Assembly: GCA_046328335.1 (NCBI GenBank)
Contig: JAXLWU010000015.1
Span: 58,433 to 122,432, forward strand
Direction of reading: 5' to 3'
Source of the DNA: JACCXM01 sp046328335
GTDB lineage: Bacteria; Chloroflexota; Chloroflexia; Thermomicrobiales; UBA6265
Length of the DNA stretch: 64,000 bases
This document shows, in pieces, positions 44,295 through 52,787 of this stretch. How positions within the stretch are numbered: position 1 is the stretch's first letter; each line of letters begins with the position of its first letter. A program made the position numbers and the translations under genes. A model generated the notes under the pieces. The model had not been told where the DNA came from. It was given only the letters and a program-made list of their open reading frames with translations, and searched no databases.

Positions 44295-44424
44295 GTCTTG
44301 CCATGGGCGAGGTAACCAACACGTCGGATCAGTCGTTGTGGATTGCGATGCGGAATGATTCGCCGCGGCATGGTCGACGCGGCTATCTTTTTGTCCCGCC
44401 CTTTGCCATGAGGAGCACGACTCT

Positions 44425-46227
44425 ATGACAAATTGCCAGCAACCTGATGCCTTGCGCGCCGATCGTGACGGTCGACGTAGTTTCGAGAGCGCGTTGCGCA
44501 GAGCGACGCCGCAGCCGACACGGCGCGATCTGCTGCGATGGTCGGCGCTAATCGCTGGTGCGGCGGCCACGGCACAATTTGGCATTCGTGAAACTGCCGC
44601 CGCGCCGGCACGTCAGGATGCGCCGATTGTCGAAGGCGCGGAAATCGTCGTGCCGTTCGATGCCTATGGGCAGGAAATCACGCTCGACCCCCACCGCTCG
44701 TCGGATTACGGCGGATTCTGGGTGATGTATCCGAATGTCTGGGGCGGCCTCCTTCGGTATGACGAGATGGGCAGGGTGGCGCTGGATCTCGCAGAGCGTG
44801 CCGTGCGATCGCGCGACGGCCTGAAGTACACGTTCACGATCCGCGACGGTGCGACGTACGCCAGTGGCAATCCGGTCATTGCCTCGGACTTCATCGCTTC
44901 CTGGAATCGCGCGCTCGATCCAGCGAACCTTTCGCCAATGGTGGCCTTCATGGAGCCGTTGAAGGGATACGCCGAGTGGATCGGAGGCGACTCCAGCGCG
45001 CAACTGGGGATGAGCGCAACCGACGACCGAACGGTGGTGGTGGAACTCGCCGCGCCGCTGACGTATTTCCCGTCGTTCATGGCGTCGTTCATCTGGGCTG
45101 TCGTCGATCCCGCCGTGCTCGAAGCAACCGGCGCCGAAAACTTCGTCCTCAACGGAGCGGGAACTGGACCCTGGCAGTTCACCGAGTATGAGCGCAATAC
45201 CCAATTCGTCATGGAGCCGAATCCGAACTATTACGACCCGCCATCTCCCTCGATTACGCGCATTGTCTGGCCCGTGCTCGATGGGCCAGACGCGGCGAGC
45301 GCGGCACTGGCGAAGTATCAGGATGAGAATGCCGCTTCCGCTGATGTTCCGCTGTCACTGCTCGGCGAAGTCCAGGCTGATCCGACGTTGAGCGCGGAAT
45401 TGATCAAACTCGATCAGGGACAGGCGACCATCCGTTCCCTGGCGATGGATTTTCGCCAGCCGCCGTTCGACGACGTTCGGGTGCGGCGTGCCTTCGGCCT
45501 CGCATTCGACCGTGATCGATACTCAGAAATCTATGAGGGAACATGGACCCCAGCGACGGTCTTCACCCCTCCCGTGGTCAACGAACTCAGCGGATATCAG
45601 CCGCCAGACGGGTTTCCGTTCGATCCGGACCAGGCGCGATCATTGCTGGCCGAGGCGGGTTATCCAGACGGTCAGGGATTGCCCGAAATCATCTACTATC
45701 AGCCTGCTGGAGAGACCGATGCGGAGGTCGAGCGGGTCAATCAAGTCCTGCAAATGGTGCAGGATAACCTCGGCGTGACGATTTCCGTCGACAACACGCT
45801 TGCCCAGGCGGACATCGACCAGTTGATCGCGGACAACGGCGGGTTGCAGTTCGCCATTATGTGGTGGCAGACGGTAACCGACACGCCGTTCCTCCTGAGC
45901 GATGTCTTCCGCCCAGATTCGCCATACATGGCGGGCATCTTCAACTGGTCTCCGGATCTGGAGGCAATCGGCGGGGACCCGGGAGCGGCGGCGTCGACAT
46001 TCGCCGATCTCACGTCCCGGGCCGATGTCGAACTGGACGCGGCGACCAGAAACGATCTCTACAACCAGGCCGAAGCACTGGTGCTGGAAAATGCGGTCTA
46101 CGTGCCGATCGCAAACTGGGTGCCGATGTTTGTGCAAAAGCCCTGGCTGCAGGGAACGCGTCAGGGACCGTGGACGGGACGGCTTCCCGTCCTCTTCGAT
46201 CAGAACGTCGTCGTCCTGCAGCAATAG
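44425..46227 (+). CDS. Extracellular solute-binding protein, family 5 (peptide/nickel type), Tat-exported
   Basis: A 600-aa DppA/OppA-like binding protein. The N-terminus has TRRDLLRWSALIAGAAATAQF, a twin-arginine signal. The mature protein shows family-5 features: ITLDPHRSSDYGGFWVM, YTFTIRDGATYASGNPVIASDF, GTGPWQFTEYERNTQFVMEPN and VRRAFGLAFDRDRY. ATG has AGGAG 9 nt upstream. No permease or ATPase gene is adjacent, so it is an orphan. Ligand unknown. Confidence 0.9.
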   Translation: MTNCQQPDALRADRDGRRSFESALRRATPQPTRRDLLRWSALIAGAAATAQFGIRETAAAPARQDAPIVEGAEIVVPFDAYGQEITLDPHRSSDYGGFWVMYPNVWGGLLRYDEMGRVALDLAERAVRSRDGLKYTFTIRDGATYASGNPVIASDFIASWNRALDPANLSPMVAFMEPLKGYAEWIGGDSSAQLGMSATDDRTVVVELAAPLTYFPSFMASFIWAVVDPAVLEATGAENFVLNGAGTGPWQFTEYERNTQFVMEPNPNYYDPPSPSITRIVWPVLDGPDAASAALAKYQDENAASADVPLSLLGEVQADPTLSAELIKLDQGQATIRSLAMDFRQPPFDDVRVRRAFGLAFDRDRYSEIYEGTWTPATVFTPPVVNELSGYQPPDGFPFDPDQARSLLAEAGYPDGQGLPEIIYYQPAGETDAEVERVNQVLQMVQDNLGVTISVDNTLAQADIDQLIADNGGLQFAIMWWQTVTDTPFLLSDVFRPDSPYMAGIFNWSPDLEAIGGDPGAAASTFADLTSRADVELDAATRNDLYNQAEALVLENAVYVPIANWVPMFVQKPWLQGTRQGPWTGRLPVLFDQNVVVLQQ

Positions 46228-46259
46228 CGCCGGGCGTTCTTCGCCATGGGCGCGCCGAC

Positions 46260-47105
46260 TTAGAAGAGCGACGGCTGGGTCGGCAGCGGAGCGGGGTGTT
46301 CGGCCGCGGTCTGGCCGATCATCCTGGCGAACTCGAGCGCGTTCTCGGTGCCGGCACCGCCAGCATTGTTATTGAACAGAACGTGGACAGTGTGAGCCAA
46401 CCCGCGTAGCGTAGAGACCGTTTCGGCCCATCCGGTCAACTCTTCCTCCGAATAGTCATAGTCATGGCGCCGGTCGCGGTCCGCGTACCAGCCCTGGTGA
46501 TTGCGACCATGCAGACGAAGGTAAGCCAGCTCAGGGGCAGTCACCGCCGGCAGCGGCGGCACGGTGTCCTCGGGGAACTGCGGTTCGTCGGCGATGACAT
46601 ACGCCAAGCCGAGGTCCGCGAGGAACTCGAGCGTTTCGTCGGCGTGTTCAGGATCCAACCACGAATAATGGCGGAATTCGATCGCGGAACAGGTCTCGCC
46701 CATCTGCGAGGCTACGAGGCGCAGGTGCGCTACTGATTGCGGGGAATTTCGAAAGCTCGGGGAAAACTGAAACAGCACGACCCCGAGTTTTCCGTCCGCG
46801 CGAAGTGGCTCATATGAGGATTTGAATCGGGCAAAGAGCGCGGGATCGGGCGATAAACGCGAACTGGAAAGATCGGCTGGCGCTTTGACATCGAAAACGA
46901 AGTCGCCCGGGGTGGTTTCGCTCCATCGAGCGTAATTCTGCGTCGGCAAGACCGCATAGTACGATGCGTTGACTTCCACCAACGAGAAGTACCGGGCGTA
47001 CCAGGCAAGCCGGTCTGCACCCCTGATGCCAGGGGGGTAGAAACCGGGCAGATCACCCCAGGAACTGATTCCGATTCGGATGCGTCCTTGACTTGGTTCC
47101 TCCAT
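46260..47105 (-). CDS. DUF72-family protein
   Basis: A 281-aa TIM-barrel-like protein of the DUF72 (YecE) family: RIGISSWGDLPGFYPPG, YFSLVEVNASYYAVLP, DFVFDVKAPADLSSSRL, AIEFRHYSWLD and YLRLHGRNHQGWY. Biochemical role unknown. ATG 47105 overlaps the stop of the upstream PHP gene (ATGA), so the two are translationally coupled. Confidence 0.9.
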   Translation of the reverse strand: MEEPSQGRIRIGISSWGDLPGFYPPGIRGADRLAWYARYFSLVEVNASYYAVLPTQNYARWSETTPGDFVFDVKAPADLSSSRLSPDPALFARFKSSYEPLRADGKLGVVLFQFSPSFRNSPQSVAHLRLVASQMGETCSAIEFRHYSWLDPEHADETLEFLADLGLAYVIADEPQFPEDTVPPLPAVTAPELAYLRLHGRNHQGWYADRDRRHDYDYSEEELTGWAETVSTLRGLAHTVHVLFNNNAGGAGTENALEFARMIGQTAAEHPAPLPTQPSLF

Positions 47106-49006
47106 CACACGGGACGTTTCTCTGCGCCCGCTTCCGCTTTGCCCGGAGTTTTCGCCGGTACCACAAACGCTCTCCACCGTCCTGACATTCCGGACTCGCT
47201 GACGCCAAAAAAGATGCGGGGATCGCCCTCGCCGCGATAGACGAGGTCGTAACGTCGCTCACCCGCTCGCTGTCGATACGAACGCCAGAAGCCGAAATCG
47301 CCATCCCAGCGAACTGCCGATTCGTCCAGGCCGCCTTTCTCACACTGCGCAATAACTGTGCGCCAAAGCTTGCGGTCCGTGTCCCGAGTGACGTTATGGA
47401 TCAGCTTGTGGTAGCGCAAATCGCGCAAGGAGTAGTAGCGAACACCATCGAGTTCGAACGCGTCAACCACTTCGATACCGGTTGTTGGAGCCACAGGATC
47501 GGGATCGACGACCTCTTCGTAAGGTTCCAGTAATGTCGGTGGAATACCGGCTGGCTGCTTGCTTGCCGAGTGTCCTTCGGTGGCCGTGACCTCAGCGCGT
47601 TCGCTCAGTTGCGGGCTAGACTGGGACCAGGTGCTTGGTGCTGATTGGGGCGCGGCGGGCTTGAGCAGCGATTGGCTGGCTGATCGGCGCTGATGCCCGT
47701 TGGCGTTCGCTTCCGGCTCAACGCGTGCCGGGGCGAGGGTGGAAAGGTCATCACCCACGATCATGCGGACGATCTCGTCGCGCGATGCTGGAACCGACTC
47801 CGTGCCACGGCGGACGAAGATACCGCCAGGCTCGATCGCGTGCGGCTTCTGCCCGCCTTCGGCAATCGTCGCAACGATCACGGTCTTTTTGTCGGAGGAA
47901 CGCTCCTCCCACACAACCTCGATCGCAGGCGCGACCTGGGTCGTCACTTCCCGTGACAATTCAGCGATGAGGGCCGGCGCATTCTCGACACCGACGATGG
48001 GGCGCTTTTCTGACGCGGAAAGACCGAGGTAGATGGTGCCGCCACCGGAATTGGCGAGCGCCACGATATCGCGCAAGACGATGCCTTGGGCTCGCTTGGT
48101 CGCGGCGCTTTCGTGAAAGACCTGCACCGCCGTGTTTCCGTCCTGGCGCGCCGCCTTGACCGGGTCGTCGGGAGGAGGCGTGTAAGGGCGAGTCCGTTCA
48201 AAATCGTCGCTGGCGAAGAGTGCCTTCAACGCCGCGAACGACGCTTCTGGTAACAGGACCTCGGTTGGCCGGTCGCCGACGCCCAGATTCGATTCCCGAT
48301 CGGGATCACGATCGAGCCGGTGCGCATCCGATCCCTGGATGCAGTGCATACGCCGCGGATACTCGCTCTTTGCCCCGCTGAAGAACCTTGCCGTCGACCG
48401 GCGATTACCAGTCGGCAGAAGATCGGTGACTTCGAGCGCGGCCAGATTGGGATGCTGGGTATAGGCGATCTTGGTCTGACCACCGAAGCGGAGACCCTGC
48501 ATCGCAATTCCATGGGCGGAATTGACATGCGAGCCAATGATGAGCGCCCCGTGTTCCCCCAGGATTTCGTAGGCACGAAGAACGTCCGTCGTCGCTCCAA
48601 CTTCGCCACTGCCGAACCGGTCCTCACCGACCCCGAGCAGCATCAGCAGATGTTCCATTTTGCGGATCGACGTCCCCTCGGGAAAGATGGCCAGGATGTG
48701 GAACCCGAACTGGGCGGTGAACTCGAATCCAGGGAGCACGAGGATGCGTGAGAGCAGGCGGCGAAATTCGGAAAGACGGTCTCGTTCGATAGGAAGCATT
48801 CGGTCGAGATACTCGAGAAGTTCCAGATCCTCGATCTCACGCCAAAGATCCGCGTAGCCGCGAACGGAGTTGTGGTCCGTAATGGCGATGATATCGAGAC
48901 CTCGCTCCTCCGCGCGTTTCAGGATATCGAGCATGCTGACCGAATTCTGCTGGTAGTCGACCGAATTCGGCGTGTGAATATGAAGATCGATCCGGCGCCA
49001 ACTCAT
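47105..49006 (-). CDS. PHP-domain phosphoesterase fused to AlbA_2/Schlafen-like domain
   Basis: A protein of at least 633 aa. Residues 1-270 form a PHP domain with metal motifs RIDLHIHTPNSVDY, IIAITDHNSVRGY, PGFEFTAQFGFHIL and CIQGSDAHRLDRDP. Residues about 310-420 form an AlbA_2 (Schlafen-like, divergent AAA-4) domain (LRDIVALANSGGGTIYLGLS; PGGIFVRRGTESVPASRDEI). A linker and an uncharacterised C-terminal domain follow (VRYYSLRDLRYHKLIHNVTRD). The combination suggests a nucleic-acid or nucleotide-end processing enzyme. The frame is open upstream to 49192, and an SD at 49139-49145 could serve an in-frame ATT; ATG 49006 is conservative. Confidence 0.75.
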   Translation of the reverse strand: MSWRRIDLHIHTPNSVDYQQNSVSMLDILKRAEERGLDIIAITDHNSVRGYADLWREIEDLELLEYLDRMLPIERDRLSEFRRLLSRILVLPGFEFTAQFGFHILAIFPEGTSIRKMEHLLMLLGVGEDRFGSGEVGATTDVLRAYEILGEHGALIIGSHVNSAHGIAMQGLRFGGQTKIAYTQHPNLAALEVTDLLPTGNRRSTARFFSGAKSEYPRRMHCIQGSDAHRLDRDPDRESNLGVGDRPTEVLLPEASFAALKALFASDDFERTRPYTPPPDDPVKAARQDGNTAVQVFHESAATKRAQGIVLRDIVALANSGGGTIYLGLSASEKRPIVGVENAPALIAELSREVTTQVAPAIEVVWEERSSDKKTVIVATIAEGGQKPHAIEPGGIFVRRGTESVPASRDEIVRMIVGDDLSTLAPARVEPEANANGHQRRSASQSLLKPAAPQSAPSTWSQSSPQLSERAEVTATEGHSASKQPAGIPPTLLEPYEEVVDPDPVAPTTGIEVVDAFELDGVRYYSLRDLRYHKLIHNVTRDTDRKLWRTVIAQCEKGGLDESAVRWDGDFGFWRSYRQRAGERRYDLVYRGEGDPRIFFGVSESGMSGRWRAFVVPAKTPGKAEAGAEKRPV

Positions 49007-49207
49007 CCCGCGAAGAGCGGATGAATCTGGCTGAGAAGAAACAGGATCTACAGCCGATGTCGATTGAGGAACGGCGCTGGATCGGTTTCCGGCTTTTGGA
49101 CTTGGCGCAGTGCCGCTGGTGTCAGTGCGCCGGCGCGGCGAGGAAATGGAATGCCTCCTTTCGGCGCATTCGGTCAATTTCGGTAAGTTCATTGTGCAAG
49201 CGATCAG

Positions 49208-49222
49208 TGACCACCGCGGTCA
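49208..49222. promoter_or_regulatory. Operator-like palindrome at the PHP gene promoter
   Basis: TGACC-ACCGC-GGTCA, a perfect 5-bp dyad with a 5-nt centre. On the minus strand it begins just after the predicted -10 box and overlaps the expected transcription start, where a repressor would block initiation. Confidence 0.4.
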
Positions 49223-49223
49223 A

Positions 49224-49254
49224 ATCATACCACATGATTCCCATTTATTGACAA
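49224..49254 (-). promoter_or_regulatory. Promoter for the PHP-AlbA_2/DUF72 pair
   Basis: On the minus strand TTGTCA (49254-49249), a 19-nt spacer and TATGAT (49229-49224) preceded by TG one base upstream (extended -10). Predicted start of transcription near 49217. Confidence 0.55.
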
Positions 49255-49491
49255 CTAGCAATCGCCAAAGGGTCCATTTTTCGTGCTAAACTCGCCGCCG
49301 ACGCCCTGTTCCCAGAGGATGCGCGTCGACTTCGGAACTGGGGTTTGCATTCGCCGCCCGCCATTACACCCCTCCGAAACCACGAGCCAGCATGCGCCGT
49401 ACATAGACGTAGGTCAGGCTGCCGGCTTTCGGCAGAATGACGGTGACCGGGTTTGAAGCGCGTACGCGCAGGAATTGATGGGACGTACCGC

Positions 49492-50487
49492 GTGCCGGAA
49501 ATCAACACACCGTTGCTCCTGGATGTCTTGCTTGGCCTCGTCATTCTCCTCTTTGTGCCGTTCGGCATCAGGAGAGGGGTCGCCAAAGAAGCGTTTGTTT
49601 CCGCAGGCATCTTCTTTGGCGCGGAATTGGCGGAGCGATACGGGTCCACGGTCGGGCGCGAGATCAGCGACCGACTCGGTGTCGAAACTCGGCTCGGCGA
49701 GTTCCTGGGGTCGGTAGCGATTCTTTTCGCCGCGACATTTGTCCTCGGCTACGGGGGAGGCGCGGCGCTTGGCCGACTCCGCCCCGGGCCCCTGAGTCGC
49801 GTCAGTGGCGCGGTCCTCGCGGCGTTCAATGGCGGTCTGTTGCTGAGCCTTCTTCTTTCGTGGGTCGATACGATCCTGGGGCAGGGTGAAGCGCTCGAAA
49901 ATGGCTTCCTGGCCCGCGAGCTGATTGAAGACACCGGACGCCTGATGCTCGCCGCTGGTGCGGTTCTCCTCGCGATGACGTTATTCGGCTGGATCATGAA
50001 CGCGTTCCGCACGCGGGGACAACCACGAAGTTATGGTGATGCGGCACCAACCGCTCCGTCTTCGCGGAGCCGGACGCCGCACGGCTCGAAGATTGCCTAT
50101 GACGGAAAACTCGACCCTGTCGTAGATCCGGTCTTGCCATCGGGCCGATTCGAGCCAGGCGTCGACGCCACCTCTCCACTTGCGCCAGGAGCGTTTGCGC
50201 GGGGCGCTGATTATCAAACGAACTCGAGGTCAAACGGAAATCTCCATACGGGGCAAGCCGATTCGGTCTGGCGCCGTCCGACGATGTCATCGCGCGCGCA
50301 GGATGAGACGGTGTGGGCGCCTTGGGCGAGTTCCGAACTGGAATCTTCCCCAGGATACCGTGGTCCGGCCGCGCAATGGGCGGATGGAAACGGGAATCAG
50401 GCGATGAGCGATGAGCGATGCACCGTCTGCGGCTCCGTGGTCGGCGCGAGGGATGTGTTTTGTCCTGAATGCGGGGCGACCCTCTAG
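49492..50487 (+). CDS. CvpA-like membrane protein with C-terminal zinc ribbon
   Basis: About 331 aa. Four hydrophobic helices in the first 180 residues (LLLDVLLGLVILLFVPFGIR; SVAILFAATFVLGYGGGAAL; VLAAFNGGLLLSLLLSWVDT; LMLAAGAVLLAMTLFGWIM) resemble CvpA-family colicin V production proteins. A long Pro/Ser/Gly-rich, probably disordered region follows (about 185-305), and the end is a two-CxxC zinc ribbon (CTVCGSVVGARDVFCPECGA). GTG 49492 is chosen; a TTG at 49453 adds 13 residues. The fusion is unusual. Function unknown. Confidence 0.65.
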   Translation: MPEINTPLLLDVLLGLVILLFVPFGIRRGVAKEAFVSAGIFFGAELAERYGSTVGREISDRLGVETRLGEFLGSVAILFAATFVLGYGGGAALGRLRPGPLSRVSGAVLAAFNGGLLLSLLLSWVDTILGQGEALENGFLARELIEDTGRLMLAAGAVLLAMTLFGWIMNAFRTRGQPRSYGDAAPTAPSSRSRTPHGSKIAYDGKLDPVVDPVLPSGRFEPGVDATSPLAPGAFARGADYQTNSRSNGNLHTGQADSVWRRPTMSSRAQDETVWAPWASSELESSPGYRGPAAQWADGNGNQAMSDERCTVCGSVVGARDVFCPECGATL

Positions 50488-50604
50488 AATTCCCGCCAGT
50501 ACCGTCGCCAATTGGCCCTGATTCAAATCGGCGTCGCCAAACCGCCGCACTTGGATTGCTGCACATGCGGCGCTCGCTCGGCATGAGGAAGTGGAATCTC
50601 GAGC

Positions 50605-51876
50605 ATGAAGTCACGGGGGAGGGACAGCGCTCTGCAGGCGGCGCGCACGGCGGCTGTAACCGCTGTGGACGAGGCAGCGGACAATTTGGTCGCGCTTTCC
50701 CGGTTCATCCACGCCAATCCGGAGGTTGCCCTTTGCGAGCACCAGGCCAGCGCCGCCTGCGCCGAGTTCCTGGCGGCGCGCGGCTTTTCCATTGAGCGCA
50801 GGATTGCCGGACTCGACACCGCGTTCGCCGCCAGCGCAGGTGGCGGCGGCTCGACCGTCGCCTTCCTCGCGGAATACGACGCTCTACCCGGAGTTGGACA
50901 TGGTTGCGGCCACAATTTGATCGCGATGGCCGCAATCGGAGCCGGGATCGGTTTGGCCGCGGCGTTGAGGCAGGCAGTCTGCGGACGGGTCATTGTCTTT
51001 GGAACTCCGGCCGAAGAAGCGGTCGGTGGCAAAGCGGTCATGGCCAACGCTGGAGTCTTCTCCGGTGTGGATGCGGCGCTGGGCGCACATCCGGGAGCGG
51101 CCGATGCAACCTGTCCGACGGTCGAAGGAAGTGGACGCTCGCTCGCCTGTGTCATGGTGAGAATGGCCTTTCACGGCAAACCGGCGCATGCGGCCGCCGA
51201 TCCGTTCAATGGCGTCAATGCGCTGAACGCGGTAATCGAGGTCTTCAATGGCATCAACGCGTTACGGCAGCAGATGACCGCTGACCAGCGCATTCACGGC
51301 ATCATCACCCACGGTGGTGATGTCCCCAACGTCATTCCCCATTTTGCCCAGGCGGAGTTCTTCGTCAGGGCGGCAACGCTGGCCGGAATGCACACCCTCG
51401 TCGGCCGGGTCCGAGGCATAGCCGAGGGAGCGGCGCTGATCACTGGCGCGACACTCGAATTCACCCAGCCCGAAGAAGCGAACTCGGACATGATCACCAA
51501 CTACACCATGGCGAGGCGTCTCGACGCTCATCTCGCTACCGTTGGCTTGCACATGCCGCCGGCACAGCCAGAACCGGGAATGGGGTCGACCGATTGGGGA
51601 AATGTGAGTTACGTTGTGCCGTCGGTAGAGACCGGCTTTCCGATTCTCGATCGGCTCTGCACCTGGCACTCGCAAGAGGTCGTCGAAGCGGCAATCTCAC
51701 CGCTCGGCTTCGCGAACACACTCAAAGTCGCGAAGGCGCTGGCACTCACAGGTCTCGATCTCTTGAGCGACGGCCAATTGATGGACGAAGTCAAAGACGA
51801 GTTCAGGCGGTCTCTGTTGGACAGGTCAGCAAGCGAGTTCTCGGGAGTTCACGCTGGAGCGTGCGCCCTTCGGTGA
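50605..51876 (+). CDS. M20-family amidohydrolase (p-aminobenzoyl-glutamate hydrolase-like)
   Basis: A 423-aa zinc peptidase-family enzyme. Motifs: FIHANPEVALCEHQAS at the start, FLAEYDALPGVGHGCGHNL (metal ligands), VIVFGTPAEEAVGGKAVM, LGAHPGAADATC and dimerisation-domain MAFHGKPAHAAADPFNGVNA. The PxxEE glutamates are kept. Members cleave amide bonds of N-acyl or aminobenzoyl-glutamate-type substrates. ATG with upstream GGAATCTCGAGC, weak. Single gene; convergent with the next. Confidence 0.9.
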   Translation: MKSRGRDSALQAARTAAVTAVDEAADNLVALSRFIHANPEVALCEHQASAACAEFLAARGFSIERRIAGLDTAFAASAGGGGSTVAFLAEYDALPGVGHGCGHNLIAMAAIGAGIGLAAALRQAVCGRVIVFGTPAEEAVGGKAVMANAGVFSGVDAALGAHPGAADATCPTVEGSGRSLACVMVRMAFHGKPAHAAADPFNGVNALNAVIEVFNGINALRQQMTADQRIHGIITHGGDVPNVIPHFAQAEFFVRAATLAGMHTLVGRVRGIAEGAALITGATLEFTQPEEANSDMITNYTMARRLDAHLATVGLHMPPAQPEPGMGSTDWGNVSYVVPSVETGFPILDRLCTWHSQEVVEAAISPLGFANTLKVAKALALTGLDLLSDGQLMDEVKDEFRRSLLDRSASEFSGVHAGACALR

Positions 51877-51944
51877 AGTTCGGATGGCGCTCCCGCGTCG
51901 GCGCAGGAGGCGACGTGCTCCGCCGTGGGCTCGGTGGCCCGGGA

Positions 51945-52775
51945 TCAGGGTCCGTTGGGTTGGGCCCCGCTGTTCTGCTGGACGGCATCCGATGCGACAG
52001 ATATGCCCTCCGGGATGAACCGCAACCGTAACGACTCACCGGGAAACACGCGCGCGGTCCAGCGCGGTTGCACGCGATTCGCTTCCAGGTCGGAGCGAAG
52101 TTCCGGACCATCGACGCGGGACGCGTTGGCAACCAGAGCAATAGCGGGGGTTGCTGCCCAGCCAGCGGCGGGTTCGGCCCCGGAAACGACAAGAACCGAT
52201 GCGGGCGGGCCAGGGGCGAATCGCTCTGCCAGACCACCGTCTGACAGGACAACGACCCTGGTCGACCCGCGCTCGATCGTCGCTCGCCACGAGAGTTCCT
52301 GATTGCCGTTGCCGTCCAACGTGGCGGCAATCGGCTCGATCGTCATCGTCACCGTCGGTCCGATCTGGATTCGCTTTGGTCCCTGCCACTCATCTTGTGG
52401 GGCGAGGGCTGTCGATTCCGCCGATGGCGGCAACGAGCCGATTGCAAACGTCTCCCTGACATTCTGATCGTCGCGAGCCGCGATTGGGACGAGCAAGTCA
52501 TCACCTTCGCCGACCGCAACCAGAACATCGACGCGTCGCGCGAATATCGGCCGAATGTCAGTGAAGGCATTGCTGAAACGGACCGGGTCGTTACCTGATG
52601 CCAGGAGCACTCGCGAGCGCCCTTCATTCACCAGGATCGACAACTCGCTACCGGAACCGAGAATTGTCACGCTCGACTCAGCGTAGCTGTTGCCCCAGAT
52701 AGCAAATGCCGCCGAGTACCCGAACAGGGAGACGAGGAACACGAGACCCGCCGTGATATACGCGTCGTTTCGCAC
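51945..52775 (-). CDS. Membrane-anchored hypothetical protein downstream of a PASTA kinase
   Basis: A 276-aa protein with one N-terminal membrane helix (YITAGLVFLVSLFGYSAAFA) and a beta-rich extracytoplasmic part (SVTILGSGSELSILVNEGR; RVVVLSDGGLAERFAPG). The pattern vaguely recalls the beta-lactamase-like tail of ComEC proteins, but the metal-binding HxHxDH motif is absent, so no enzyme call is made. It starts 12 nt after the kinase stop and is probably its operon partner. Confidence 0.6.
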   Translation of the reverse strand: MRNDAYITAGLVFLVSLFGYSAAFAIWGNSYAESSVTILGSGSELSILVNEGRSRVLLASGNDPVRFSNAFTDIRPIFARRVDVLVAVGEGDDLLVPIAARDDQNVRETFAIGSLPPSAESTALAPQDEWQGPKRIQIGPTVTMTIEPIAATLDGNGNQELSWRATIERGSTRVVVLSDGGLAERFAPGPPASVLVVSGAEPAAGWAATPAIALVANASRVDGPELRSDLEANRVQPRWTARVFPGESLRLRFIPEGISVASDAVQQNSGAQPNGP

Positions 52776-52787
52776 TGGTGCCCCCGA

